Source of the DNA: Oncomelania hupensis
Lineage: Eukaryota > Mollusca > Gastropoda > Littorinimorpha > Pomatiopsidae
DNA: 64,000 bases
Assembly (NCBI GenBank): GCA_036898135.1
Contig: CM072517.1
Coordinates: 66,328,104 to 66,392,103 of the forward strand
Direction of reading: 5' to 3'
The position numbers were made by a program, and so were the translations under genes. The notes beneath the pieces were generated by a model. The model was not told where the DNA came from. It saw only the letters and a program-made list of their open reading frames with translations, and did not search any database. Below, one piece after another: positions 1 to 35,574 of the stretch (position 1 is its first letter; every line of letters starts with the position of its first letter).

Positions 1-13
1 TAACACAAGCAAA

Positions 14-96
<83 letters not shown>

Positions 97-146
97 GTTT
101 TCGTAGCGCTGAATCTAGATTATATAATCTTTCTTTCACTTCATGG

Positions 147-191
<45 letters not shown>

Positions 192-553
192 AGGGAGGGA
201 GGGACATTCAATATGCTGTTTTTGAAGGGTAAAATATTAGCACTTGACCTAGGTTATATCTTTTTCTTTCACATCACGTGAGAGAAAGAGAGAGGGAGAG
301 AGAATGAACAGTTTATGTGTGTGTGTGTTTGAGAGTGGGTAGGAGGATGGGTGGAAGAAGGCAGGGGTTAAAAAATAATCGTTTAAATCTGTTTTCTACG
401 TGCTCAGATTTTCCTAATATTCTATTACGACAATAAATAAAGATTCATATTCCGAATATGTTCAGTTTGGAGAGAGAGAGAGAGAATAAAAGAGTCATAA
501 AAACAATTTTAAAAACAAACAAAAAATTTCCAATAATAATAATAATAATAATA

Positions 554-630
<77 letters not shown>

Positions 631-755
631 TACAACAGCATTAATAATACAGGGAAGAGCATATGATATATGCACATTTCAACTGCATCACGGACTTCGG
701 TTATTTTTATTTTTCTTGATTTTCTCTGCATAAACCAGGAAGCAAGTCAACGCTT

Positions 756-805
<50 letters not shown>

Positions 806-818
806 GAGAGAGAGAGAA

Positions 819-901
<83 letters not shown>

Positions 902-1924
902 GAAGAGTGGAAATGGGCGAAGACAATGAGAAAGGCGGGTCAGTAAACTCCAATTCCATATCTGTAGGCGAGACACGGTACCTATATTATTTGTGTTGTA
1001 CACCAAACGGTTTGTCTCCTTGGAGATAGAGGAACACCACACAAAGTCGTCGTTGTAATTGTTTTATGAAGGATACGAGATTTAAAAACAAACACATTGC
1101 TAAAGAGAATGAGAGACAGAGAGAGGTTTGTGTGTGTGTACGTGAATAAACGCACAAATGGGTAGCAGACCTTGTCTTTCTTAGTAACAAATGGGTTTAT
1201 TTGCTTGGAACCCACTTTTTTCCAGGACCCCACTTTTTTCTAAGTGCGCGGGAGTGCTCTTTTAGTGCATGGGAGTGCAGTTGTAGTGCATGAGAGTGTT
1301 TTAAGTACACAGGAGTGCTCTATCCGGGACGGAGAAAATACAGTCAATTTTCGGATAAATTTTGAAGAAAATTCGACCCATTTCGTCGCCTATATGAGAC
1401 GAACTAGGTCAACTTTTTAGACAAGGGTTCGGGTAAGGGTTAGTTGTAGATCTATCCCTAGCCCTTGCCCTAACCCTTTTTTTTTTTTTTTTTTTTTACA
1501 AAAATCACTTTCTGATTCCTACATTCTTAAATAAACCCAGAGTTGTTATGTATTGCAAATATGGGTGTGTGTGTGTGTGTATGCTTGTAAGTGAGTTGGG
1601 AGTGCTGAGGTAGGGGGTTTGGGACGGGAAGGAGGAGGAGAGGGGCGTGTACAGAGAGAATTATTTGTGGATTGAGAGAGGGTTTGCCCTAGGGTAGCAT
1701 GAGGAGGGTGATGCAGATGGTGTCATGTTTCAGCTCCTGTATCGTTTGCTCGTGAGTCACTTGTCGTCAGCAACAAGATCTATGGTTGCGGAGGACATTC
1801 AGGAAGCCCAGAAGAAGAATACGAATGAAGACAGCGTGTTGAGATAGCGGAGAGGCAGAGGGGAAGGAGAGATGGAGCATAAGAAGAAATATGTTTTAAA
1901 TATGGAGAGAGGGAGGGAGAGAGG

Positions 1925-1977
<53 letters not shown>

Positions 1978-2468
1978 ACAATTTTATTTTACAAGGGTAA
2001 AAGAGTCAGAGCTGGGTGCGCTTTCCTGCATCTTGCCCTTGGGGCTTGTGTAACAATAACTATCAATACAACAAATTAATGTTCTAATATTAACATCATG
2101 GAACAAAGACAGAGGGAGAGAATATTACAGCTGAGATCATTGAATAAATAAGAAAGGATGGCGAGAGTTTAAAAAAACATTTTGAGAGAGAGAGAGAGAT
2201 AATGAATCAATGAATAACTGAACGAACCTTGAAGTTCAACGTCCACACTCTCCATTGGCGATATGGCAGACGGGAATGACCATCCGAGGTCAGAGGGTGT
2301 AGGAACCACCAGAGCAATCATACTGCTAAGATGGATTGTAAAACACAGCCACATTCATATTGCCCTCTACGGGATTCGAGCCTGGGTCATTGGTGTGCCA
2401 GGCCAACAAAGCTTTACCACTGAACTACGGCGAGGGGACAAATAGAAGCGAAAGAGAGGGAGACAGAC

Positions 2469-2501
<33 letters not shown>

Positions 2502-2854
2502 CAGTTAGCTGAGGAAGAGGAGCGACAGAGAAGACATACTGTGATACAGTGGGAGCAGCCGTGTAGAGAAAATCAAAAAGAACATAAATGGCAAGAAATA
2601 TACTGGATTTCTCATTACATACAGGAAGAAGGTGTCGAAAGTCTGGAGTCTGTTATACAAAACATACAATGAATAATATTAAAACACTAATGAGAGAGAG
2701 AAGGGGGGGGGGAAGGTCTGAGGGGAATAGGGAGGAAAGGAGAATGAAAGTAGACATTACAAAGCTAAAGAGAAGAATAAAATACAGAGAGCTAAGGTAA
2801 GAAGGAAAAACTATTACCAATCAACCACCCACCCATCCTCCAAATAAATATATG

Positions 2855-2926
<72 letters not shown>

Positions 2927-3590
2927 TTGAAAATTAAACGAAATTTAAACAAAAAATGTTAATATGAAATAAAATAAATTTGGGGGGGTCTAGGCAAGGA
3001 AATAAAGTTGATAGTGTTTTGTGTTTTAATAGGAAAACGATACTTTCAAATTAAGAATGATTATGAGCAGAAAAACGAGAAAAAAGAGGTTGGGAATAAA
3101 CAAGAATTATTATTGATAAGTATGATTGTAAGAGAGTCCAAGAAAGAGAGAAAATGAAAATATTTAAAGATTTGATGGAAGAAAAAGAAAAAAAAAAGAA
3201 AAATATAGAACAAGATGACAGTTGCATATTATTTGTTGTTGTTGTTGCTTGATTAAAAAGAGGAAGAAGAAGAAGAAGAAGAAGAAAATAAAACTAGCCC
3301 AAAGCTAGGTAACGTTGGATTGGTTTTGTTGTTTTTTCTTTTCTTTCAAGTATTGAATATATTTTAATTCTATTCTTGTTAGTAATTTAAACATACTTCT
3401 ATTCTATTATACGTCGATTCTATTCTACTTCTATTCTATTCACTTCTGTTCTATTCTATTCTATTATTTTTTTTCATTTTTTTAGTTATTTACCTTCTTA
3501 TTTACTTATATTATTTACTTTCTTTTTCCTTTTTTAAAATATAAAATGTATGTATTATTTACTTATTTATTTATTTTTGTATTGTTTCAG
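1..3590. repeat. Microsatellite-dense DNA upstream of the first visible CARS1 exon
   Basis: No exon was recognised here. The stretch holds (GA)n arrays at about 17-92, 150-205, 758-898 and 1918-1975, an (AAT)n array at about 533-630 and another at about 2852-2923, a T-run near 1479-1497, and a SINE at 2235-2440. Since the next exon opens with a 3' splice site, most of this is probably CARS1 intron. Open frames in this region are repeats of Ser/Leu, Arg/Glu or Ile made by the microsatellites and are not genes. Confidence 0.85.
2235..2440 (-). mobile_element. tRNA-derived SINE (family C), degenerate
   Basis: Read on the minus strand, the element opens with a tRNA-like head at about 2370-2440 with an A-box-like segment (TAGTTCAGTGGTA) and a B-box-like segment (GGCTCGAATCC). 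A body follows that is shared with the copy at 13480-13830, including the phrase CCATTGGCGATA at its far end. The head resembles a tRNA-Ala (GGC anticodon) but does not fold cleanly, so it is a retroposon and not a tRNA gene. Confidence 0.6.
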
Positions 3591-27514
<23,924 letters not shown>

Positions 27515-27749
27515 TCACCTAGTACAACAATTGCGTCACATTCTTTATTGACTGCTAACCAAACAATACAATCTTGTGGTTGCTTTTTTGCTGTTGTTAT
27601 TGTTTTAAATGTATGTCATTATTATTATTTTTATTTTTTTTTATGTTGTAAATTGTAATTTTCAATATATGTATCTGGTCCCATCTTGCTTTTTTTTTTC
27701 CAATGTAAATCGTTGTCCTTGAGGTTTGATTTGCTTTGGACAGTTTAGT

Positions 27750-28018
27750 GACCATCATACAAGCCATTGGACAACACGATGACTTGCTCATAGTGGTGAA
27801 GAAATGGAAACTCTTATGGTATGACCACATCACCAGAGCATCAGGCCTTGCAAAGACCATCCTCCAAGGTACGATGCAAGGAGGCAGAAGAAGAGGGAGA
27901 CTGAAAAAGAGGTGGGAGGACAACATTCAAGAATGAACTGGCTTGACACTGAGTGAAGCCATGAGGGTTGCTGATCATCTGTGGTGCACCAACGACTTTG
28001 GAGTTACGGGATAGAATA
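27750..28018 (+). mobile_element. RTE-like LINE, short 3' fragment
   Basis: Matches the last ~270 bp of the 4718-6149 LINE, from [10 protein letters not shown] through KRWEDNIQE, with later stops, and ends at GGGATAGAATAGG. A GTTTAGT repeat on both sides may be part of a worn target duplication. It sits in the CARS1 3' UTR or just past it. Confidence 0.8.
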
Positions 28019-29470
28019 GGTTTAGTTTCTGTGACAGCATTTTTATTTTATTATGGTCGCTTTTGAACCATTAATTTTGCACTGCATGCATACACGTATG
28101 ATTTTGTTAAACTCACCGCAATCTTTGATGTCACCATTAGTCTTACATCTTGTTCTCTTAAATCTTAATTTTTCATATTATCCTCTTATATCCTGTTTCA
28201 AGTGTAAGTGGATTTTGAGGAATGCACTTGTCATATGCATGTTAAGTCAAGCGAAGTGCTGGTCATTTTAGTGGGTGCTTATGGTGTCTGTAGTTTCTGT
28301 TGTCATGGATATTGTGGCTGGTCTCATCAGGATTTGTTTTGTATTGCCATAAATTAATGTTAAGTATTGTCAGGATGTAGTGATTTGCCTATATAGTAAC
28401 TATTTCACGTTGAAAAGATCTTGATCACACAGAGTTGTGTTCTCTTGTTCTCCTGCCCTTACCTCACCTCATTCCCCCCCACCCCCCCCTCCCAACCTCC
28501 TACCCCTTACCCCCATTCAAACTGAAAATGACCTCATTATTCTCATGGCGTTACGTCTATTTTGATTGATTTTTTTTTTCACCTTTTAGAATGAGTCCCT
28601 TATTTTCTGAAAGAAGCCTCTTTTATCGATAAGATTTAATTGTTAATCTTTGTTCCACATAAAGTTAAGAGTTATAAGAGTTTTATTGACCGTCTGATTC
28701 ATTCTGTTATTATTTTTATTGGCCTTCTGATTAATTCTGTTATTTAGTATGTGTGTGTGTGATAATCTTAATGAACTTACATTCTCTAAACACATGTGCG
28801 GTATCATAAGTGACAGTGGACTTAATTCATCTTCTTTCATACATTTATCTCGATTGAATTCAGTTCAATTCAACATTTGTTTTCAATGTGTCTTCGGGTA
28901 CATGTGCTTGCAGGCCACTTGATTCTCGCGCATGGACATAACAATACAATTGAACAATTTCAAGTTCAATTGCAACCATAGAAAATATTTTTAAGACTGT
29001 GCCATTACATTGTTCATGTGCTTGGCAAGTCCAAACTGGTTCAACGTACAGCATTCAAAACTGAGCAAGATAAAGGCAGCAGCAATGCAGCAATCGATGC
29101 GTTCTCTCCCTTTAACTACATGACATCAAGAATAACATTTGAAAAGGAACCCACAAACTGAGATTCCAAAATGTCACAATACTAGCAGCAGTCAACAAAA
29201 ATACACTTTGTAGCCACATATGAAACAATGTGACTACTTTTTTGCCTTGCGCCTACATTTTATATTTTAAGAATGTATTTGATCATTCTTATATAGCAGA
29301 GCTTTTCCTGTTCAAGGCTCTGGCCAATACAGGGCCTAACTCAATCCTCCTAAGGCTGCTACTGCATTACTACAAATGTCACTGTCTGTTAAGCATATGA
29401 TTCTACCCATCCTTTCCCTCAGTATCACTATGCATGCCTGTGTGTTGGAGAGTGATTAGGTTTTATATAA

Positions 29471-29762
29471 GTAACTGTTCTTGAGGTTTTGTTCTATAGT
29501 TACAGTTGTTCTGCATTCAGTCAGTTCATGCGTTTGAGTCAGTGCATGTGTTCATGTGTGGTGACTATGTCCCAGATTCCTTGAGCTTCGTAAGCCAACC
29601 TAACCAGAAAGTTCGGTGGGGTAATAAGCAAAATTAAACATCACCACTCATTTATGCGTACACGTACATTATTATTTATCCGCCTAATCTAGAATTAGCT
29701 CTAGGCGTGTTTACATGAATGCAGAACAACTAACAATAGAACAAAACCTCAAGAACAGTTAC
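29471..29762. mobile_element. MITE-like element with ~47-bp terminal inverted repeats
   Basis: The left end GTAACTGTTCTTGAGGTTTT and the right end are inverted copies over about 47 bp with a few differences and a two-base gap, out to GTTGTTCTGCATTC. The 190-bp interior has no open frame of interest and no target duplication was obvious. Confidence 0.7.
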
Positions 29763-30032
29763 CCTCGTGTATGTCATATCCCACAACTACATTAGTGTTG
29801 TTCTTTTGAAAACTATCAAAATGGCGCTTATCGTACCATTGCATCTGAAATATTTTCCCATGTCACAATTTCTTGCTGGCTTCAGTGTTGTGTTTTGACT
29901 CCACATCGTCCAAAACAAATACATTCTTTCCATCGTTTTTATTTTTATGTGTGTGTGCGTCACTTGCATCGAGTGCTGATTGCATCCTTTGCTGAACTTT
30001 TAACACAGAGTCCATTGTGTTTGTACTGTTTA

Positions 30033-30050
30033 TCCTATCCTATCCTATCC
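30033..30050 (-). mobile_element. Tail-only LINE insertion: (TCCTA)n between perfect 11-bp TSDs
   Basis: Exactly 18 nt of (TCCTA)n lie between perfect repeats TGTACTGTTTA at 30022-30032 and 30051-30061. TCCTA is the complement of the (AGGAT)n tail of the RTE-like LINE found elsewhere in this window. Confidence 0.8.
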
Positions 30051-31696
30051 TGTACTGTTTATAGGTAGTATTTACAGTCTGTTCTTAGTCTGTGTAGCTA
30101 TAAAATGTTAACAACTTAGATGGTGATTTGATTTGTGTAGGGGTGGCAGCGTTTGTGGGGAGGCGTTGGGGGTCAAGAAATCTTCAGTGTTTATTGTTAA
30201 GTGTTGTTGGTGTTGTGTGTCATGAATAAACAAACAAAAAAGTTGATTTGTTATCGGTTGTGAGTGTGTTATAAATTTCATAACGAAATCGTGAAATCTG
30301 CAGCTGAATTGCTTATTTGGTGAAATTGACAATCGCTTGCCGAGATTACAAATTTGGCAGGCTGTTGCCGAAATAATGAAAATGCTTTTCAAAGTTGACA
30401 AATTCGTGATATAGGCAACCGATTTCACGACAAGAAATCGATGTTTTGCCGATTTCACGAAGCTGGCAACGGTGAACAATGTTGTAAAAAAAGCATTGAA
30501 GTCTCTAAAAGAAAAAATTACCGGATCGACACCAAGCACGGCACAATGAATACTACCTTCAAGCGTTCTGAGCTGTTGAAAGGGGATTGCATCCTTGTCG
30601 GAGATTTCAACCCTAAAGCAATGTTGGTATGATGCCTTGCTGCTCTGCACTCTGCTCGATCATGGCAGACAAGGATTTTGTAAATGTTTCTGTGGGGCTA
30701 CTTGTTCCTCACTTGCAGAAAATCCTCCCTGAAATGCAACTGTAATTGCCACCCCAAAAAACCCCGTAAAATGCACGAACAAATAAGGCAGATTCAGATC
30801 CGCTGAAGTCTAAGAGCGTTATTATAGTTTTGACATTTTTATGTGGGAATTGAGATTTTTGATTAGTGTGATATTGCATTGGGTCAACTTTTCAAGTTTT
30901 GTCTACCTTTGCAACCGTTTTCCACATTAACACACACATTTTGCAGATTTGTTATTATTATTTATTTACTGATGCACATTATAAATACTATGAAACATCA
31001 CCGGATTTAGAGAAAATTATAAAAACAACCAGAATCAAGGCATTCTCCTCGAACACAGAAAGTAATTATTGTAAACGCTAATCATTTCATACATGCAACA
31101 GTTCATCACTCCTTACAGTTCCCACTTCGCATGCAACATAATTATGTAATATAAACATGTCGTGCGCTAACCAACTGGACAAATGTGTGGGAACAAATAA
31201 CAAAGAGGACTATATAAGTACAAATAATATATATATATTATTTGATTTGAATTACATACTATTGTTCAACCTTCCCCCAACATACACACACACACTCACA
31301 TGCATGCACATATACACAACCACACACAATCGCCATTGGAAGAACTTTTTAAAAAAAAAATATAAATTACGGTAAGTTGCAAAACAAGTCAATTAATACT
31401 GAATTCTTTCTAGCACAATGCAGATCCCAGGACATGCAGCTTTCAGTACAAATTCCATAGAAAATACAGAGCAGAAAACATACAAAACGCAGTACAGATT
31501 ACATAATCTTGTACAAAGTACAGTGGATTATGTAAGCAATACAGTACATATTTCAATCAGTGCAGTGTCTGTGGGATACTGATTACATGGAGAGTACTCA
31601 AATTGAAAGCAGTACAGATTATACATAATTATCGTTACACTTTGAGGTCATCACATCTCTTTCGTCAGGCCCAAGAGGACCCAACAATGTCACTAA

Positions 31697-32296
31697 GGCT
31701 GCTGGGCCATAGAACCTCACGCCACACGCCTCACGCCTCACGCCTCATGCGTGAAGATAAAAATGAACAGACATGGTATCTCTTGGCGTGGGCCATACAA
31801 CTTCACACACGCCACACGCTACACGCTTCACGCGTGAAAAGAAAAGTGAGCATGCCCAATTTTTTCCATGCGTGAAGTTCACGTTCTAGATTACCAAAGT
31901 AGTCAGCAGACCTTTTTTACCAGTACAGTTCACCTTGGGACACCAGAAAGTAGATCTAACTGTAAAATGGATGATTACAGAGTAAACTTAATCGAGTTGG
32001 TCCGGGCAAGGCCCCTTCTCTGGGATTCTTATTCACGTGTGTCTGATTACAAAGATAAAGACCAGAAAGCACAAGTTTGGGACGATTTGAAAAAGCTTCT
32101 GAATACACCCAAAGGTAACTTTTATACGATTTATTTATTTATTTACTATAATTCATAGCACAGTCAACCCAAAGGTGGCAGTCTTATCTCAGGGCTTGTA
32201 CGTATAGCGTGTAGCGTGAAGTTCTATGGCCCAGAGCATGAAACGTGTAGCGTGAAGCGTGTGGCGTGAGGCGTGAGGTTCTATGGCCCAGCAACC
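31697..32296 (+). mobile_element. PIF/Harbinger-like DNA transposon (600 bp) carrying a MADF exon
   Basis: The element is framed by TAA at 31694-31696 and 32297-32299, a 3-bp target duplication typical of PIF/Harbinger. Ends are GGCTGCTGGGCCATAGAACC and its inverted partner with GGTTGCTGGGCC. Behind each tip lie CACGCCTCACGC-type minirepeats, inverted at the two ends, and a second inner set occurs at 31788-31880 and 32205-32230. Inside is an exon for a MADF domain. No transposase was seen, so it is non-autonomous or a deletion derivative. Confidence 0.75.
31967..32114 (+). CDS. MADF-domain protein, first exon only (inside Harbinger-like element)
   Basis: An ATG at 31967 opens a frame encoding MDDYRVNLIELVRARPLLWD, then SYSRVSDYKDKDQKAQVWDD and LKKLLNTPK. 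This fits the start of a MADF (Myb/SANT-like) DNA-binding domain: LIxxVRxRPxLWD, YKDxxxKxxxW. The frame runs to an AAAG/GTAACT splice donor. The domain is cut after about half its usual ~80-90 residues and no in-phase second exon was found. PIF/Harbinger elements are known to encode a Myb/SANT-like accessory protein beside the transposase, so this is most likely its remnant. The frame is also open upstream to 31868, but the Kozak-like AAAATGG and the domain start favour 31967. Confidence 0.65.
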
Positions 32297-32756
32297 TAAC
32301 ACTAAGATATGTGGCTAGCATTTCGCTGTGTACTGCCAAACGCCTATCATTTTCAGTCTAGAGACAACTCTTCTATGAACGTTACCGAGGCTGCCGAAGA
32401 TCAGAATCACAGTTCGACAAGCAAACCCAAAGTTGTTGATTTGCTTGCAGAATGGCAGGTACTTATTGAACTTTGTTGCATAGTTAGCGTAGCATGTATC
32501 GATGAAGGCATCAAATGACACCGCCACTTTTACAATCAAAACTTAATTACTGCGTTGATGACTAAGATCTGGAAGCGGCAAAGCACCAAAGTCAACATCT
32601 AAACTGCCTATTTCACGAATTTGTCAACTTTGACAAACCTTTTCACTATTTTGGCAACAGCCTGCCGAATTCACGTTCTTGGCAAGCAAATACCAATTTC
32701 ACGAAATCGGCAACTCAGCTGCCATTTTGACGATTTCATTAAGATATATATCCCTG

Positions 32757-32758
<2 letters not shown>

Positions 32759-32822
<64 letters not shown>

Positions 32823-32830
32823 CTCTCTTT
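32759..32830. repeat. (TC)n microsatellite
   Basis: About 60 bp of CT dinucleotides followed by TTTCTCTCTTTCTC variants. Confidence 0.95.
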
Positions 32831-33049
32831 CTCTCTGTCTCTTTATCTGTATCTCTGTCTCTTTCTCTCTATGTTTTTTTTTTTTTGTCTGGGTATTATT
32901 CGTGTTATCTTTAATATCTTACCACTTATCTGGAAATACTTTCAAATAGTCGGGTAATCACTGACCATTGCTGCCTGTTCAAAGTTCTTGCTGAGATTTA
33001 AATGACCACTACTGTCTGTCTATATATTTTGTTTTGGAAATGCTAGATT

Positions 33050-33624
33050 ACCCCCGTTGGGGTGCCGGGGGTTTCTGTATAAATAGTATCCCCACTTTCT
33101 GGAAATTTAGTGCTTTAAATTCCCACTGTCGCTGTCTTTCTCATTTGCTCTTTCTCATTCCTGCTCTGTTCTATCAATCTGCTATACTATCTTCTTCTTC
33201 GCTAGCCCAGTCTCCTACCTTTTTTCTTGAAAACTCTTCCGGGACAAGACTTCTTATTTGTGTATGAGGTCTGTTGGATCAGCTTGGGAATATTGGACGC
33301 TTTCTGCCAGGTGGTCACTAGGGCTTCCTATGATGTTATTATTTAGCAATGTAGGCATTTTATATGTATGTGTTTTGTTGATAATTTATAAAGATGTTTG
33401 TATTCTATTTTGTTTTTGTAAACGGGGGTTCGATAAGTTGGGGTGAAGCCTCAGCCGTCCCCTGCGTGGGATGTCTTTATTGTAGTGACTGGCTGGTGGA
33501 GAGCTTTCGGTTTTACCACTAGGGTTGTTTCAGCAGATCTTTTATGCGGATCGGGGGTTGTCCGGCCCTGATTTGGCTCGGAAGAGTCCGCTGGACCTAA
33601 AGCAATAATCATGTAATGTAATGT
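33050..33624 (+). mobile_element. Short retroposon, copy 1 (575 bp), perfect 12-bp TSD
   Basis: Framed by AAATGCTAGATT at 33038-33049 and 33625-33636. It starts ACCCCCGTTGGGGTGCCGGG, has a TATAAATAG box about 30 nt in, a GGTTCGATAAGTTGG segment resembling a B box, a conserved 3' block GAGTCCGCTGGACCTAAAGC, and a short (ATGTA)n tail. Five near-full copies and one 3' fragment occur in the window. No protein domain was found. The ~62-codon frame in the middle is broken in copy 2 and is not credible. The family is not one I recognise. Confidence 0.85.
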
Positions 33625-33649
33625 AAATGCTAGATTGTCTGCATCCAGT

Positions 33650-33825
33650 ACCATTATTGGAGGAAGGGAGGGAGGAAACCGGAGTATCCGGAAAAATTCC
33701 TCGGTGTCCTGAAAAGTCTGGTAGCTAAGTCACACAAGGTCGTCTCACGCGGGGTTGGAACCCGCGACTTTCGGTCTAGGAAACCAACTTACTACCCACT
33801 GAGCTACTAGGCCACCCCGTGTGAC
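33650..33825 (-). mobile_element. SINE (family A), minus strand
   Basis: Minus-strand reading gives a tRNA-like head with TAGCTCAGTGGGTAGTAAG and GCGGGTTCCAACCCCGC, then GACTTTTCAGGACACCGAGG and GGTTTCCTCCCTCC, the family A body. It lies just behind retroposon copy 1. Confidence 0.65.
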
Positions 33826-34225
33826 CTGGTACAGTGTGGGTGGGTGCGCTTAAACATGCTTGCTTTTAAAAGTCCGTTTCCGTCATTTTATGGGCAATGG
33901 CACCATGTAAAGAAAAAAAGTCTGCTTTTGTTTCTGTATGTAAGCAGTTTATTACAATAGGCTTTATTCGGAAATAGGGCTGTGATGATAGACTGAGGTC
34001 ACACAAATCCTTCACATTGTAGCTATAGGCCTACTCGGTTGTCGATAGATTCTTCGCTTCAGCGACGTTTGTGAGAGGTGTAGGCCCTAACTGTCTGTAC
34101 AAGCTGCAGTCTTTGGAGACGCAGAGGTTATTAGTTTTCGAATATCGGCTAGCTTTCGGACGTCGATGATCGTGACGTCCGTTTGCGAGCAGACGTTGAC
34201 AGCAAAGACTTTGTGATCGATGAAC

Positions 34226-34851
34226 ATCCCCCCATGGGGGTACCGGGGGTTTCAGTATAAATAGTAGGCCTATCCGCACTTTCTGGAAATTTAGTGCTTT
34301 AGATTCCCACTGTCGCTGTCTTTCTCCTTTGTTCTTTCTCATTCCTACTTTGTTCTATCAATCTACTGTACTATCTTCTTCTTCGCCAGACCAGTCACCT
34401 ACCTTTTTTTTTATTGAGAACTCTTCAGGAACAAAACTCCTCATTTGTGTGTGGGGTCTGTTGGATCAGCTTGGGAATAGTGGACGTTTTCTGCCAGGTG
34501 GTCACTGAGACTTTCTATGATGTTATTATTTGGCAATGTAGGCATTTTATATGTATGTATTTTGTTGATATTTTATACTGATGTTTGTATTCTATTTTGT
34601 TTTTGTAAACGGGGGTTCGATAAATTAGAGTATAGCCTCAGCGTCCCCTGAGTGGGATGTCTTTATTGTAAAGGGACCGGCTGGTGGAGTGCATTCAGTG
34701 TTACCACTATAGGGTTGTTTCGGCAGATCTTTTATGCGGATCAGGGGTGAGTCATTTTTTTAGTGAAGTTGTGGTCATGATTTTTTTGGTCCTGATTTGG
34801 CTTGGAAGAGTCCGCTGGACCTAAAGCAATACCCATGTAATGTAATATAAT
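34226..34851 (+). mobile_element. Short retroposon, copy 2 (626 bp), perfect 11-bp TSD
   Basis: Framed by GATCGATGAAC at 34215-34225 and 34852-34862. It starts ATCCCCCCATGGGGGTACCG and carries TATAAATAG and the CCGCTGGACCTAAAGC 3' block. Compared with copy 1 it has about 50 extra bases near 34750-34790 (a TTTTTTTAGTGAAGTTGTGG-like insert also seen in copy 5), so two subfamilies exist. Confidence 0.85.
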
Positions 34852-34984
34852 GATCGATGAACTCCCGACAATCGTCATTAAAGGCTAAATCGTTAGAATC
34901 GCAGGTTTGGGAGATTGGGTAAGTGAGCAAACAGGCACGGCACAAGCACGGCAGCGCGAATACACATTGTCCATGATCACTCAG

Positions 34985-35035
34985 CACACACACACACACA
35001 TACAGACACACAAACGCACGCACGCAAACACACAC

Positions 35036-35077
<42 letters not shown>

Positions 35078-35085
35078 ACACACAG
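34985..35085. repeat. (CA)n microsatellite
   Basis: CA dinucleotides with GCA and CCA interruptions over about 100 bp. Confidence 0.95.
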
Positions 35086-35250
35086 GCTGCGAAGTTTGCT
35101 GAACTCAAACCAAGACTCCTGGCTAATATAGGCCTAATAAGAACTACAGTCCAAGCAGGATGGGAATAAGTTCAGTCAAATCCTATAAACTTAAAGTCTT
35201 CGTGTTTCCCAGTGAAGAATTTGTCCATTTTGTCCAAAGTACCCTTGCAC

Positions 35251-35375
35251 CACAGGCGCTTGTATCTGGACACGCGAGCGCCTATGCCTGTGACGCGTCT
35301 CCTTTTGGTTATCTATAATACAGGGAGACGCGTCACAGGCATAGGCGCTCGCGTGTCCAGATACAAGCGCCTGTG
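35251..35375. repeat. Perfect hairpin with 52-bp arms
   Basis: Arms 35251-35302 and 35324-35375 match as inverted copies at all 52 positions, with a 21-nt AT-rich loop. The outer part of the arm (CACAGGCGCTTGTATCTGGA through CCTATGCCTGTG) is itself partly palindromic (CACAGGC...GCCTGTG, AGGCGCT...AGCGCCT). A single 42-nt copy of that part with one change occurs at 38730-38771. Confidence 0.95.
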
Positions 35376-35574
35376 ACTTGCACCGTCAGGGCATACTCAG
35401 GGCGCTCCATTGTGGTCATCGGAAAGTCGCCTGTCCGCGTACATAAGTGTAGACTCGAACCAAACAATGGTCAACCGCCCACTGAAAAACTAAACCAAAC
35501 GGGGAGGGCAAAGCGTTAAAATGGCAAAAGCGTCCTACAACAGTAAAATCACGATTGATGTTAAAATAAGTAAC

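Larger units (their letters stand above)
27515..30280. other. CARS1 3' UTR/flank and repeats
   Basis: The 3' UTR start is unmarked by a clear AATAAA. It holds an RTE-like LINE 3' fragment (27750-28018), a MITE-like element (29471-29762) and a tail-only LINE insertion (30033-30050). No gene was recognised in 28020-29470. Confidence 0.65.
30281..32745. repeat. Inverted pair of ~150-bp repeats, 2.2 kb apart
   Basis: The left copy (30281-30431) and right copy (about 32595-32745, inverted) share GAAATCGTxAAA, GGCAGGCTGTTGCC, GTCAAAGTTGACAAATTCGTGA and ATAGGCA, at roughly three-quarters identity. They bracket the Harbinger-like element. They may be termini of one larger element or two independent copies of a family. 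Confidence 0.55.

Noticed and set aside
32357..32458. Possible exon (SRDNSSMNVTEAAEDQ...) between TTTTCAG and CAG/GTACTT
   Set aside because: It lies outside the Harbinger-like element, its phase does not fit the MADF exon (a stop arises at the joint), and it has no recognisable domain.
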